DNA of 64,000 nt from contig CM040094.1 of assembly GCA_022496805.1 (NCBI GenBank), positions 8,827,501-8,891,500 on the forward strand, written 5' to 3'. Under the pieces are notes generated by a model. It was given only the letters and a program-made list of their open reading frames with translations. It did not search any database and was not told where the DNA came from. The translations under genes and the position numbers were made by a program. Position 1 is the stretch's first letter, and each line of letters begins with the position of its first letter. The DNA is from Pohlia nutans (Eukaryota; Streptophyta; Bryopsida; Bryales; Mniaceae). Positions 42,030-53,129 of the stretch are shown one piece after another.

Positions 42030-43880
42030 TTTTGTCATAGTTTCATCGTTGTTCTTTGCATTAAAACAATGCTATATAGCGAAGCCTAATGTTTCAATAA
42101 ACCTCCAAATTTGAGACTCTCGGTGAAGGATTTTACAGCCTTTAGGTCGTGTCCGTTGTCATGTATCATCAATTATCCAGAGTCCTGGCAGCAAAAACGC
42201 CCACCGGTTTACTTCATAGGAAGCCAACAGGTTTTAGACATCTTGCAGTTCTTAAGAGGATGCGAACACCAACCATCGCTCACAGTTGCGGTGGAATCCA
42301 TGCCTGTCACGCAAATCTACCCAAGAACCAACATCAATAATCAACACATATATCGATACAAATGCCTCTTTGGAACTCGATAATCTCAGTTACATTGTAT
42401 GAAACTGACTTCCTGCCCATGAAAAAAGAATAGGAAATCAGTTTGCTCAATTCCTAGAAGTTGAAATAAAATATACAGAAGCAACGGAATTCAATTACTC
42501 GTTGAAAACGAGGTGTTCTAGATAACATAGCCACGTAAAAGTTAGGCCGTTTCTACCAAATGTAACGCAGCTAGATTGTTTAGAACACCTAGGGATGGGT
42601 TCTCTACTAGTGAAGAATGTACGTACCCAACAAAGCAAGTCTTTACTTCCAGTGTCGTATAAGATAAACAACATTTAAAAGAGGGACCAAGTGTGCTAGA
42701 TGAGCAACATCCCCATTGATGTTGCCTCGAGACTCTAACCAGAAATGTGTAAAAAGGTACAACAAAGATAAAATAGGTCAGTACTCTCCGTTTCAGTCAA
42801 AATTGGTATTTCCCAATAAACTTGACCGAGCACCTCTCTTTTGCCCGTACACTCTCTATCCTATGAGAGATGCAACACGTGAAAAAAACAATGAAGCTGT
42901 ACCCCTTTACCTTATCCACTTGTCATGAATAGAAGTCAAGATATGGAGGACGACCAGGGAACAAAGACAAGCACAACACTCACTTGCATGTCGATCAATT
43001 GGTACAGCGATATTTTCTTTACTGACAAAGTCAATGTTTGAGGGCGCTTCTAATAATTATCAAAACGAGACTAGGAACGTGAAAAGCATCACCTCACCAT
43101 CTGATGCGCATATCACACTCGTTTTTTAAAAAAAAATGCGGATAAACAAAAAACTTGTTCAAAAGATGGACACAAATCATTCCAAAACCCTCGTTTCTTC
43201 ATTTTCAAAAGCATTTCAAGAATACTGGGACGACCAACATCTAAGAATGATTCGCAACAGGTGTCTCGAAGTTCAAATATCATCGATTATCTACATACCT
43301 TAATTTACTACCAGCTAAAGGAAACATTCACTCTTGAACTGTGAATTTTGATCAACCAGCAACATAGCTACAATCGATATAAGACATAGACTATTTCAAA
43401 ATTCTGCGTGAAGGTAAGTTTCACGCAGAAGAAAGAGCAAAGTTTAACCACCACTAGTGAAAATCATCACACAACTTGGAAATTAGTGACAAACACGTGC
43501 AGAATAGATTTATACAATGCAAGAAGTGTCATGAAATTCAATCAATGTACATAGCAGCAGCGATATTGGGTGAAAATACCATCAGGAAATATCCATGTGC
43601 GTACCCTGAAGGAGGGTACCAGTTGAGGAGCAGAGATGTGAAACCATTCGAGCTGAAGCTGTTGCAATGTGCAAAGGCAGCAAGGATTGGACACATGCTA
43701 ATTCCAATCTATCAGCCAACAACAACAATGCATAGTTTAAAATTAGCCTAGTGAAGGAGCACCATAGCCAAAAGAAATTTGCACATATTCCACCATTCTT
43801 GCAGACATTACCTCTATCATCTATTGTGCAAATAGACTGCACACGTAAAATCTTCTTTATTTCCACATCACCTAAACACA
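42030..43880. other. Intergenic, no gene seen
   Basis: Open frames at 42111, 42149, 42716 and 43476 (+) and 43582-44106 (-) have no recognisable domains; the last overlaps a MITE. No RNA gene is evident. Confidence 0.45.
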
Positions 43881-43881
43881 G

Positions 43882-44053
43882 CATAACATTCATTAGCATG
43901 CATAGTCTCTGCCTTGGCACTACATTAGATGGTGTGGAATATTCCACACCCAACTGTACTTCATCAGTAGCTAAGTGGACAGGTGGAGGCTCAAGGTGTC
44001 GAGCAAAGTGCATGAAGGAAAGGCATTGGGCATGAAGGCTACTGAATGTTATG
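43882..44053. mobile_element. CATAACATTCAGTAGC MITE, copy 2
   Basis: The ends CATAACATTCATTAGC and GCTACTGAATGTTATG; the interior matches 19827-19973 with about 25 extra bases. Confidence 0.75.
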
Positions 44054-44711
44054 AGTAAACCAAATGTAAATCTGCGTTTATTTCTTGCGGGCATTTGTCC
44101 TATCACCTATTCTATAAATGAGTTGAAACCTTCTTTATTATTTCAAGCATCAGTACACCAAATACAAATCTGCAATGACCATTCTTGTTCTGGCACCTCT
44201 TTTACGATAAGCTACACACATAAAGTCTTCTTCATCTCATGCAACAACTGCAATGAGGTACCAGGCTCCTATTACAAAACAGAAAACGAAATCAGGATTT
44301 TCTCGAATCACATTACGCTTTCTCAGCACTATCCTCGGCAATCACCGCGGACACAAGAAAATTGATGGAACCAAAAACGAAACCACACCTTCCAAAACTC
44401 TCAGAGGTTCCATGAAAAACGACTTGGATCGAGGCGCTGCTGCGCACCAATTTCACCACTGGCTGCCTTGTGGAACTTCCCCGCCGCTCTCGCAAACGAC
44501 CCTGATCGCCCTAAACAACTCAAAAAACTGGCGACAATCTGCGAAGAAAAACTCAAACAACGATCAACTACAGCACCTCAAATTCAAAAATCTGCTAAGA
44601 AAAACTTAAACAACCAGCCCCTCAAATGCAAGAATCCGGTGATAAGAAAGACAGTCCCGCCCAAACCCAAATTTGAAATCACGAGGGCGCGCCTTCGGAA
44701 GAATTTGAACT

Positions 44712-44727
44712 AGGGTTTAGGGTTTCA
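44712..44727. promoter_or_regulatory. Telobox pair upstream of the mtACP gene
   Basis: CTAGGGTTTAGGGTTT: two telobox units about 885 bp before the mtACP ATG. On the minus strand the same motif would lead a divergent transcript into 44700-44000, where I see no recognisable gene. Either reading is possible. Confidence 0.35.
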
Positions 44728-45089
44728 GGGCACGAAACTGAAGCTTCTAAGACCTTTGACCTTTCATGCAATTATGGTGTCGATTAATCATGTGGGCAGC
44801 GGGTTTGCTAATTGATTACGATATTTACATCATAATTAGGAGTCAGTTAGTGATTGGTCGGAGATCATTTAGTGAGTGGTAATTATGATTAGTGTGTTGA
44901 ATTACCAGTAAATGCATGCTATTGTGGGCCTTACTTCCATAAACCCTGCGTAGGGTTTACAAATTTCCGTTTCATTTTCAGCATCGGATCGGTGCTCCTT
45001 TGTGCTCGGTATTGATTTCTGCACAGTTGTTTTCCATCTCATTGTTTGAATTTTTTGGCTCTTTGTTGAAGTGCTATTGAGTCTGAGTT

Positions 45090-45527
45090 CGGGATTGATT
45101 GATGAGCTCGTTGGTTTAGGGTTTGGTGCAATTCGATCGCTAAAACGCTGCCATATTGAGAACTACACTGTTCTCCCATTCTTGTTTTCTGAAAAGTATA
45201 CGGAATACTCTCGTTCTCACAATTTTTCAATTCTGTTTCGATTCTGTTTGTGAGCTATAAGCACACAGACAAAGATTGAAAAACGTTTAAACAGTTGTTG
45301 AATTAGAAACTGGAGATGAGCTTGTTGCATTGGATCTGGGTTTAGGTTTTGGTGCAATTCGATCGCTAAAATGCTGCCATATTGAGACTTAAAACTGTTA
45401 GTTCCCATTCTTTTTTTCTGAAAAGTAAACGGAATACTCTCGTTCTCACAATTTTTCAATTGCCTTACACTCTGTCTTTCGATTCTGTTTGTAAGCTATA
45501 AGCACACACACAAAGATTGAAAAACGT
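45090..45527 (+). repeat. Tandem duplication of ~200 bp in the mtACP upstream region
   Basis: GGTGCAATTCGATCGCTAAA followed by a GCTGCCATATTGAGA block, GAATACTCTCGTTCTCACAA and AGCTATAAGCACACA ... AAAGATTGAAAAACG occurs twice, at about 45112-45287 and about 45335-45526. Copies differ by small indels. The second ends about 85 bp before the ATG, so promoter or leader sequence was duplicated. Confidence 0.8.
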
Positions 45528-45610
45528 GAATTAGAACAAGAATACTCCGTTTTTTCCCATAACCTAGGTTCATCACATTCGGTTTTGTGTTTGTGTAGAA
45601 TTCAAACAAA

Positions 45611-46824
45611 ATGCAGGCTGTGCGAGCTGCTGTGCTGAAGCGGATGCGAGCTGCTCCCGTCTTCACGAATGGACTCCGGCGCTTCTCTGCTGAGCCCCAG
45701 GGGACGTACTTGGACAAGCACGTCGTCACGGACCGCGTCCTGAGCATTGTCAAGCGAATGCAGAAAGTGGATGGAAATAAGGTATTGAATCATTGACATA
45801 TCTACACACGTTATTTGTCTGTGTGTATTTCTTTCTTCGTTTTGACGTTTGAGGATATGCGACAACTGCAACTGACAAACGACGAATCATTCCACATTGA
45901 CCTTCGGTTTTTCTAATGTGAAAGTCACCGAATGCATGGTCAAATCAGTATTCAATGTGCAATTTCGATGCATGCACCTGAAGGAAAAAAAAAAAAGTCA
46001 TTGATAAGTGCTACTGTCGTTGGAACTCCCTGAATTTAAGGATTGCAGACTTCGAAGCAATAAGCTTAAGATACCTTGCATTGACAAACGTTACAACTAC
46101 AGTGAATGTTTGAAAAAGGAAGCTAGAGCCTCTCGTATAATACCTGCTTGTTTGTTTTGTTTGTTTTGTTTGTTTTACCAATGTCAACTCTAAGTAACAA
46201 GAATGAGCACGGCTCCTATCTGGTATGCTAAAAAAACATTTGAAATAACAAGGTTTCAAGCTACCTTAAGGTGTCATGAATGTTTTTTAAGCTTGTTATC
46301 TCACTTTAATTTTAAGCTTAGTGTTCTAGAAAACCTAGTTGCATTAGAACTCACATAGTTTATGTTAGAATCTCCTTTACAATTGGCAGTGTTTAACATA
46401 AGAAGGAGGTTTTCTAGCGTTTGAGTTTTTCATAACAACCGTGGCATGAAACGTTGAGATGTCTTAATGGAAGTTACAGTTGTCCCTCTGTATTATGACA
46501 GTGGCAGGAATGGATTAATCACAGAAATGACTTGTCATATGAAACAATAATATCGTCATATTATGGAGGGTAGACTGTTGTTTATGCATTTCATTTTTCT
46601 TTTTCTTTTTTTGGTTTTGAAGGATGTTCACGTGGGTTTGGAAACAGGTCACTCCAGCTGCGCACTTCCAAAATGATTTAGGACTGGACAGCTTGGACAC
46701 CGTGGAGGTCGTCATGGCGTTCGAGGAAGAGTTCGCCATTGAGATTCCGGATGCAGATGCTGACAAGATCTTTTCCTGTGCCGACGCCATTGAGTATATT
46801 GCTTCTCAACCTCGTGCAAAGTAG
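45611..46824 (+). CDS. mtACP: Mitochondrial acyl carrier protein (two exons, 115 aa)
   Basis: Exons are 45611-45781 and 46648-46824, phase 0 intron with GTATTG/ACAG. ACP carries acyl chains on a phosphopantetheine arm for mitochondrial fatty-acid and lipoate synthesis, and in plants and other eukaryotes it also binds LYR proteins of complex I and Fe-S assembly. Residues 1-30 are a basic, Ser/Ala-containing presequence without acids ([18 protein letters not shown]). [20 protein letters not shown] is helix 1. [20 protein letters not shown] (68-87) holds the attachment Ser72 in DSL and recognition helix [22 protein letters not shown] forms the end. Length and RRFSAE-type cleavage context match plant mtACPs rather than plastid ACPs. 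The downstream acceptor GAAACAG|GTCACTCC is chosen because it joins NK to [10 protein letters not shown], the family consensus. The ATG at 45611 is the first in frame. Confidence 0.95.
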
Positions 46825-47390
46825 TAAGAGCAAAACTCACATCTAGTTGTTGTTTTGGAATAACACAGTTGGCGTTATTTCATTCCAATTAATGTGGCAA
46901 TTGATAACTAGGGCTCCTCTAAATGTTTGTTTCTGTTTGTTTCTGTTCTATCATACTTCTGTTTTTCCCATGTTGTGGTATGGGTGTGCACATGAGAATG
47001 TTGATGACTCTGGCTGTGATTGTCAACTTGAGCAGTGTACTGTGGATTTGAGAATGGCGTCTTCTATCTAATTTGATGCACATGAATGAAATATAACTTA
47101 TGATCAGGTTTGTGGTATGGGTAGAGTTGTGGCTCACTGACAGACAGTTGAACGGCGCAAGAACATTGATACGGTTGGGTTATGAATCTAGGTCGGACAA
47201 ACTGTGCAGGTGATACCCATGCCGGCAATTGAACCACCGTGTGCTCTTTTTAACTGTGGTAAAGTTTTCTATCTTGCTCAGTCTGGAACCTGAGTTTTAC
47301 ACAATCCGGAACCTGAGTTTTACACCCTGCGTTTCAAAGCCTTTGATGAATGCACTCATGAATGGGAAAATTGCTTCGTATTTTGCGTGA

Positions 47391-47712
47391 GAGCATCCCC
47401 ACTCCTACATGCCAGAGATGACTCGCTCAAATTATTCATTTACATTTGAAGGGCCCTTGCACTCACACTCCCCCACCCTTGGAGGGCCCTCACACATCAA
47501 AAGTGCACATTAAATATTCAATGGACCAATCACAAGTAGAATGTGGGGATTAGTCAACTAATTAGTGATTTAGTCAATTGAATAGTGATTTGGAGGGCCA
47601 TTTCTTGACACGCTAGGATCCAGAGTCAAGAGCCATTTTGGAAGGGCCCTGGGCACTTTTCATTTACTTCTGGAGTTGGAAGGGCCCTGGGAGGGTTGCG
47701 GTGGAGCTGCTT
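47391..47712. mobile_element. PIF/Harbinger-like MITE, copy 2 (322 bp)
   Basis: GAGCATCCCCACTCCTACAT at the left and GTGGAGCTGCTT at the right; TGA flanks both (47388-47390, 47713-47715). The body matches 13855-14161 almost throughout. Confidence 0.8.
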
Positions 47713-47713
47713 T

Positions 47714-48260
47714 GATGCTCCTACATGTGTTCCAATGGGCCTTTGTCCGGTGGGCATTAGAGTTAACCGAAAAGTCAGCTCAAAGAGGAAAGTTTTAGCA
47801 AACTCCTCTTGAACTCATATTGAAATATAAATAGATCAAAAACTAGTTCATGATGAGTTGGGAGACAATCTAAAGCAAGCCGCTGTCATTATTCTCCACA
47901 CCTCGCAATGGCTTCCACACCTCCTACCAAATCTCCAAGCCCATGGCCCACAACGGGACAAGCTATGACACGACACTATTCAACCCAAGCATAGCTCAAA
48001 AAAGAGGTTAAAAGTAGAGCAAAAAGGGAGGTTAGATGGGCTTCTTTTCGGTTGACTCTATTAGGTCACTAACATTACGAACAGACACTTTATTCACACC
48101 AACCTCGAAAGAGGGCCAAAGTTTTATTTATCTAATGCTCCCATGTGTTCCAATGGCCCTTTGTCCGGTGGGCACTAGCTCATTCACATTACGAATAGAT
48201 ACTTTAGTCACGCCAACCTTGAAAGAGGGCCGGAGTTTTTATCTATCTATGTGATGCTCC
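47714..48260 (+). repeat. Two tandem repeat units, the first split by a MITE
   Basis: The unit runs GATGCTCC...TGTGTTCCAATG, CTTTGTCCGGTGGGCA, then ACATTACGAA(C/T)AGA, TAGTCACGCC-like and AGTTTTTATCTATCTA. Copy 1 is 47714-47758 plus 48060-48146; copy 2 is 48147-48258. The uninterrupted second unit shows the empty site. The unit is related to 16003-16095, 27357-27443 and 59031-59110. Confidence 0.7.
47759..48059. mobile_element. GTTAACC-ended MITE, copy 2 (301 bp)
   Basis: The ends AGAGTTAACCGAAAAG and CTTTTCGGTTGACTCT are inverted repeats; ATT flanks both sides (47756-47758, 48060-48062). The body matches 15481-15785. It sits inside a tandem repeat unit whose neighbour lacks it. Confidence 0.85.
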
Positions 48261-48770
48261 TATGACTTGTATTATTGGTTTCACACACCATGCTATCTTA
48301 GTGGATTATTGGAGGGCTTGTTGATGGTGTCTACCTCCTTGATGATATTGTTTTACTTCTTTGTAATCATAGGTCTATATTTAAAAAGTCCTTCAACTTA
48401 AAGTTCCCTATCCTCAATACACCAAGCATACTTACCAAATTGTCAATAGACTAATCACAAGTAGAATGTAAGATACATTCAATGAAACCTATATTTCAAA
48501 GCCTATTGCTTTAACACTAGGATTGAAAGCCTTGATGAAGGGCACTCAACACTTTCCATCTAATTGGTCGTCTGTCAAAATCTTCTATATGCTCTTAATT
48601 AAAGGCCATGCCACACATGCAAAAATCACCACTTGTTTTTTCACTTGAAAAAAACAAGAGAAAACTTTTAATTCTTTTTGTTTGAAGATAGTGATGTTAT
48701 ATTACCAATATTACAAATTAAACATCCATTCCATTTCAAATTAGAGGTTCTCGGTGTTATCAATTTAGCA

Positions 48771-48966
48771 TTAACCCTTAAATGTCAAGAGGGTAGCCCA
48801 GAAGGCGTCTATATTTCTTTTGGTAAAAAAAAAAATTAAAAAAAAATTGGCTTTCCTAACTTTCCAACATACCAATCCTCGCTTGTTTTGGTTGAGGAAA
48901 ACTATTTTTTTTTAATTATTCTTTTATAAAATGCCAATGGGATTTGTTTTGTCGTTTAAGGGTTAA
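48771..48966. mobile_element. TTAA-family MITE, 196 bp
   Basis: TTAACCCTTAAATGTCAAGA at the left and GTCGTTTAAGGGTTAA at the right; only TTAA is shared by the flanks. The interior TTTTGGTTGAGGAAAAC and CCAATGGGATTTG match other copies in reverse. Confidence 0.82.
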
Positions 48967-49090
48967 CAAACTCTATTCCTTGACAAATGAAAAGGTTAAA
49001 CACCACATGTAACTTTGACCTTGTTTTCTTGCCTCCTATGTTTACAAAAAGACATTTTACTTCGTTCATCTCAAACTAAGTGAATGAAAT

Positions 49091-49290
49091 TGGCCCGAAA
49101 GCCCTTTGTGGCTGTACAGTATATTCCGTATTTGATCCAAATAGCAATGACCATAACTCTTTTTAGTACACAGCAAAATTGATAATCGTGATAATATGTA
49201 TCTAACAATATATCACAATTCGTATCTTAAACCACAATTGAGCAATTATAAGGCTGAATACAAGTTGTAGAGAGGGACCCCATACTATTG
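49091..49290 (+). repeat. TTAA-family interior without clear ends
   Basis: AAGCCCTTTGTGGCTGTACA through CACAATTGAGCAATTATAAG and GTTGTAGAGAGGGACCCCA parallels the inside of 37481-37712. The termini are eroded. Confidence 0.55.
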
Positions 49291-49724
49291 CCGAAGGTCA
49301 AAAGGCCGTCTATTTTCACCAATCAAATTGCAACAAAACCAAGAATTCAGCCTCAACCCTTCACACTAGAGGCCAAAGTCTAAAGGTTGTTGTCCTCCAA
49401 AATGCTTACATGGCAACACTTTTTTACCAAGGCGATGGACTCTCGAAGAAAGTTTGGTCGAACAAGAATAGAAACCTAAACTATGGTCAAGAGACCATGG
49501 ATTTTTTTCATAAAAATCAAAACTAAAATGTATTGCCTATCTTCAGCCCATTTCTTTGAACTCTCAACAAAGTTTGGCCACTCAACCCCACAGCCTCTAA
49601 ACTTGGACCGCCATAGGGTCAAGTAGCTCTAAGACGAGTACTATATTTGGAAAAAAATACTTGAAGTTGAAGAATGCCATACACTAGAACAGTTATTTCT
49701 GGACAGAAAAAAAGCATAGAAAGA

Positions 49725-49782
49725 AAATTTAAAAAAAAAAATTTAAAAAAGAAAAAATTAAAAAAGAAAAAAAAAAAGTGGA
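49725..49782. repeat. A-rich low-complexity tract
   Basis: Almost pure A with scattered T and G (AAAAATTTAAAAAAGAAAAA). Flanks suggest neither a gene nor an element end. Confidence 0.8.
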
Positions 49783-50067
49783 GAGTATGAAAATACTCAT
49801 CTTGTGTATCCAGAACCTGACAGTCAGTGTACTGTACTGTACAATGAAGAGGGCAGTAGCTAGAATGACAATAAGAGCCACTGCTGTATAAAGCTGGTGT
49901 CCATGTCTTCAAAGGCTGACGAGGATGGCCCAGGATCTCATTCACACTCCCTCACTCACCTGCAGGCCAGCCAGCTACTCAGCCTGGGCAGCTCATCAGT
50001 ATTAAGTTTTCATTTTCCTTCAAAAAAAAAAACAAGCAACAACAACTGAAGGTTAGGGACTGAGAGC

Positions 50068-50350
50068 CAGAACAAGCTGGTAACCTAGTTGCGGAGTCTC
50101 TGCCCTAGTATTTATCTCAGATTTACTTTTACAGCTTCAGTTTACTGTCCTGGTAACTCTTCAAAAACGAAGCGTTTCCGTAGTCTCTCTCCTGGTAGCC
50201 ACAGAAAAGAACAAGTGGCTAGTCGCAGAGTCTTTGCCTTAGTATTTATCCCAGATTTACTTTTACAGCTTCATTTTACTGTTTCAAGCGCATAACTCCT
50301 AGTAACTCCTTAAAAACAAAGGGTTTCCGTAGTCTCTCCCATGATGGGCA
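50068..50350 (+). repeat. Two tandem ACAAGCGGCTAG-type units
   Basis: Each unit carries GAGTCT(C/T)TGCC(C/T)TAGTATTTATC, CAGATTTACTTTTACAGCTTCA, TAACTC(T/C)T(T/C)AAAAAC and TTTCCGTAGTCTCTC. Units start near 50072 and 50209. Confidence 0.7.
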
Positions 50351-50789
50351 TAAATAAAAATAACAAAATAAATATAAATAATTATAAATTATAAATTATA
50401 AAAATAAAAAATAAAAAAAGAGGAAAGAACGCATTCACACTCCATCCTGACTGCATTGAATGGTGAAAAGCCTTTTGCCAAACTTCATTTACACCCACAC
50501 CGTGAGCACATGTGCTTTCCTTGTCCTGTTGCCTCCAAATATACTACCCTTTCTGAGAGGAGGGATAAATGAATGAGGGTTCTCTCTTTCTGTGCAGTAA
50601 AGGGCTCCCTTTATTTGTGTCAAAAATAAATAAACAAATAAATGAATGAAGGATAGTTGACTTGCTTGCCATTTTTGAAAGCCCCTATCTCAGTTCAACT
50701 AACTTATGTCACCGCATTTGTGTTGGTTATTAGTTATGTCTCACCACTTGCACCTTAAAATAATTACACCATGTAGGTTGGTTGCAAAA

Positions 50790-51060
50790 AAAACAAGCGG
50801 CTAGTCGCGTGGTTTCTGCCTTAGTATTTATCCTAGATTTACTTTCATGGCTTGTTTATTATGTTCAGCCATGTAAGGACCTCTTTACACTAGAGGCGAG
50901 AAGCCGTGACGAGAGAAATTCAGCCAATGAGAAATTGATATTCTTGGTTTCTAAGCCATGAATTGGTTGAAATTTCTCTCGCGGCTTCTCGCCTCCAATG
51001 TAAAGAGGACAACAATGTGTTTCCGTAGTCTCTCCCCTGGTGGAGCAGAGATAATAAAAT
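50790..51060 (+). repeat. ACAAGCGGCTAG-type repeat interrupted by a Tourist-like MITE
   Basis: The left part runs to GTTCAGCCATG (50873) and resumes at about 51011 with TGTTTCCGTAGTCTCTCCCC and GGTGGAGCAGAGATAATA. The uninterrupted relatives are 50068-50350. Confidence 0.65.
50877..51010. mobile_element. Tourist-like MITE, copy 3
   Basis: GGACCTCTTTACACTAGAGG with GCGAGAAGCCGTGA at the left pairs with TCGCGGCTTCTCGCCTCCAA and TGTAAAGAGGAC at the right. Left flank TAA; the right flank is less exact. Matches 34184-34322. Confidence 0.75.
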
Positions 51061-51240
51061 GAAATAAGCACGTTTTATGCAACCATTTTTATTTTTGGTT
51101 TTTGTTTATTTTTATCTAGTGTTGCAGGACACCCTTTTGCTTGTGTAGAGAACCAACATATGAATTGGGAATTGATGATGTGGAATATGTAGAAAGTATT
51201 TTTTTTTAAACATAAGCTTTTTGGGTTACCAAGCCATAGT

Positions 51241-51330
51241 ATTTACCCTTAAATGACAAAAAGCCCCAGGGGCTTGTTTTTAAGATAATAATGGAGAAAA
51301 GTGGGTTTTCTCAACCAAATTTGAACTGAA
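51241..51330 (+). repeat. Left end of a broken TTAA-family element
   Basis: TTTACCCTTAAATGACAAAA then GCCCCAGGGGCTT and GGTTTTCTCAACCAAATTTG matches the family's left part; no right end was found before the next copy at 51726. Confidence 0.5.
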
Positions 51331-51725
51331 TTTACTGGTATGCATTTCAATTTCATTCACTTGGTCTTTGAGTAGGATGTAGATTTTGTGTCATTCTCAT
51401 TGTCCGCCCCATTTGATGTGGATAGGGCTCATGTTTGAAGTATAAAACATAGGACAAAAACTAAGAAAAATAAATTGTTAGAAAGTAGGACATTTATTTT
51501 GAAATGAAGGGAGTTATCGATTTATTGAGCTGCATAGCAGCCAAGAAAATGTTGGGGCGAATTTTTTAAGGACCAGCTTACATTATAGTAAGAGGTCATC
51601 GTAGTGTAAACCCAATTCGTGACAAGAGTAAAAAAAATTGGGTTAAATATATATAGTAAAATTTGCATATTAATGGCCTTTTCAGAGAGGATTGGGTTTT
51701 CATTCCTGGCTGACCCAATTCTCTC

Positions 51726-52085
51726 TTAACCCTTAAACGTCAAAGCAAGCCCCATGGGCTTAGTATAAAGGAATAATTGGAGAAAAAAGTTTCATTTCTC
51801 AACCAAATCAAGCGAGACTTGTTGCGTTGGAAAGCTACTGAAAAAGCGATCCAGATTCCAAATTTTCGCCTCATTTGAGAGATTGTGGAATCGTTGGTAA
51901 GCAATCAAAGTTATCAAATTGAACAAGTTTTGAGGTTGGGGCAGCTGAAGTTCAGCAGTGCCGCAGTGCTACAGTGCAAGCTAGCAGTGCACTGCAGAGC
52001 CGTTTTTGGGCAAAAAAAAATCCCCCAAAAAATTAGATTCCTTCCGGGCTGCCCCATTCAGGCCCTCTTGACGTTTAAGGGTTAA
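51726..52085. mobile_element. TTAA-family MITE, 360 bp, best-preserved termini
   Basis: TTAACCCTTAAACGTCAAAG at the left and CTTGACGTTTAAGGGTTAA at the right are near-perfect mirror images. Only TTAA is common to both flanks. No coding capacity (66-codon frame only). Likely TTAA target duplication, as in piggyBac elements. Confidence 0.85.
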
Positions 52086-52133
52086 GAGTTTGTTCCATTA
52101 CCCCCAAGACTTACAAAAAGTTTTATCATGTAC

Positions 52134-52381
52134 CTCGGGGAGGTCAGTCTTTGTATCTTTTTAGTATCACGTGTGAACAAAGAGTATTTAAAAGTACCCT
52201 AAAATTTAAAAAATTACTATGATTAGTATCATTTATAGAATATTCTTATTTTATTCTTGTAATGAATTGTGAGCATTCTATATTAATGTAAATCATTTAT
52301 AGAAAATATCTTCAAAGATTTATTTGGACTCTATCTTTGTTCGCACGTTGTTACTTAATATTTGGAAGTGACCTCCTCGAG
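52134..52381. mobile_element. hAT-like MITE with perfect 8-bp duplication
   Basis: The ends CTCGGGGAGGTCAG and GTGACCTCCTCGAG are near mirror images; TCATGTAC flanks both (52126-52133, 52382-52389). The body matches 25960-26212 in reverse (GAATATTCTTATT, GATTTATTTGGACTC). It begins 48 bp after the TTAA element. Confidence 0.9.
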
Positions 52382-52884
52382 TCATGTACGCACTTTGGAG
52401 GGCGACAGCCTTTGAACTTTAGCCTCTAGTATGAAGTCCGTGAGGCTAATTTAGTCCGGCTCTCTTGTAATCTAATTGGTGAAATTTGACGGACTCTTGA
52501 CCTTTGGCACTGGATAAACCGCCCCTTGTTAGATTTTGGGAGTGGCTACACTTATACTGGGAATGGAGAAAGAAAGGAAAAAAAAGGGGTACAAAAGTGA
52601 ATGAAATTGTAAATACGTTCTCAAATAAAAGGAGGTGTTACTGTGAATTTATTCTCCAGTATGTTGTGCGTCCTACAATCCACGCTCATAAATTATGAGA
52701 CCCTTCCATGTGGTGCCTCCCGCAATCCATGCTCAAAATTGTGAAACTACTTTTATCAAAAAAAAGTATCTTCTTCTTGTGAGTTTGAAATTTTATCACC
52801 ATGGATCAAGGAGGCATGGTCACATTCTTATTCAAATACTCGTTCTTTGAGCGTGCCCAAAATCTACGACAAATACTGGCATTT

Positions 52885-53124
52885 TTAACCCTTAAACAAC
52901 CAACCAAACCCCACAGGCTTGAATTTTTTAGTCTTCAAACCACTTTGACCATGATGAGTTGCAAACAATCAAAGAATATCTTTATCAAATTTCTTTTTTA
53001 GGCATCATTTATGATAAGAATAGTATATACCTACATTTTTAGAATGTATATTACTTCTATATTGTGGGTTTAAAACTCAAAATACTTCTTTCTTTCTGAA
53101 TTAAAAAATGCATTTAAAGGTTAA
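52885..53124. mobile_element. TTAA-family MITE, 240 bp
   Basis: TTAACCCTTAAACAACCAAC at the left, GCATTTAAAGGTTAA at the right; TTAA on both sides. The CCCCACAGGCTT word near the left is shared with other copies. Confidence 0.7.
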
Positions 53125-53129
53125 CACTC

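Noticed and set aside
43582..44106. 174-codon minus-strand frame
   Set aside because: About half of it is the CATAACATTCAGTAGC MITE (43882-44053); no domain.
49619..49945. 108-codon minus-strand frame
   Set aside because: Made largely from the A-rich tract at 49725-49782 (poly-F); no real protein features.
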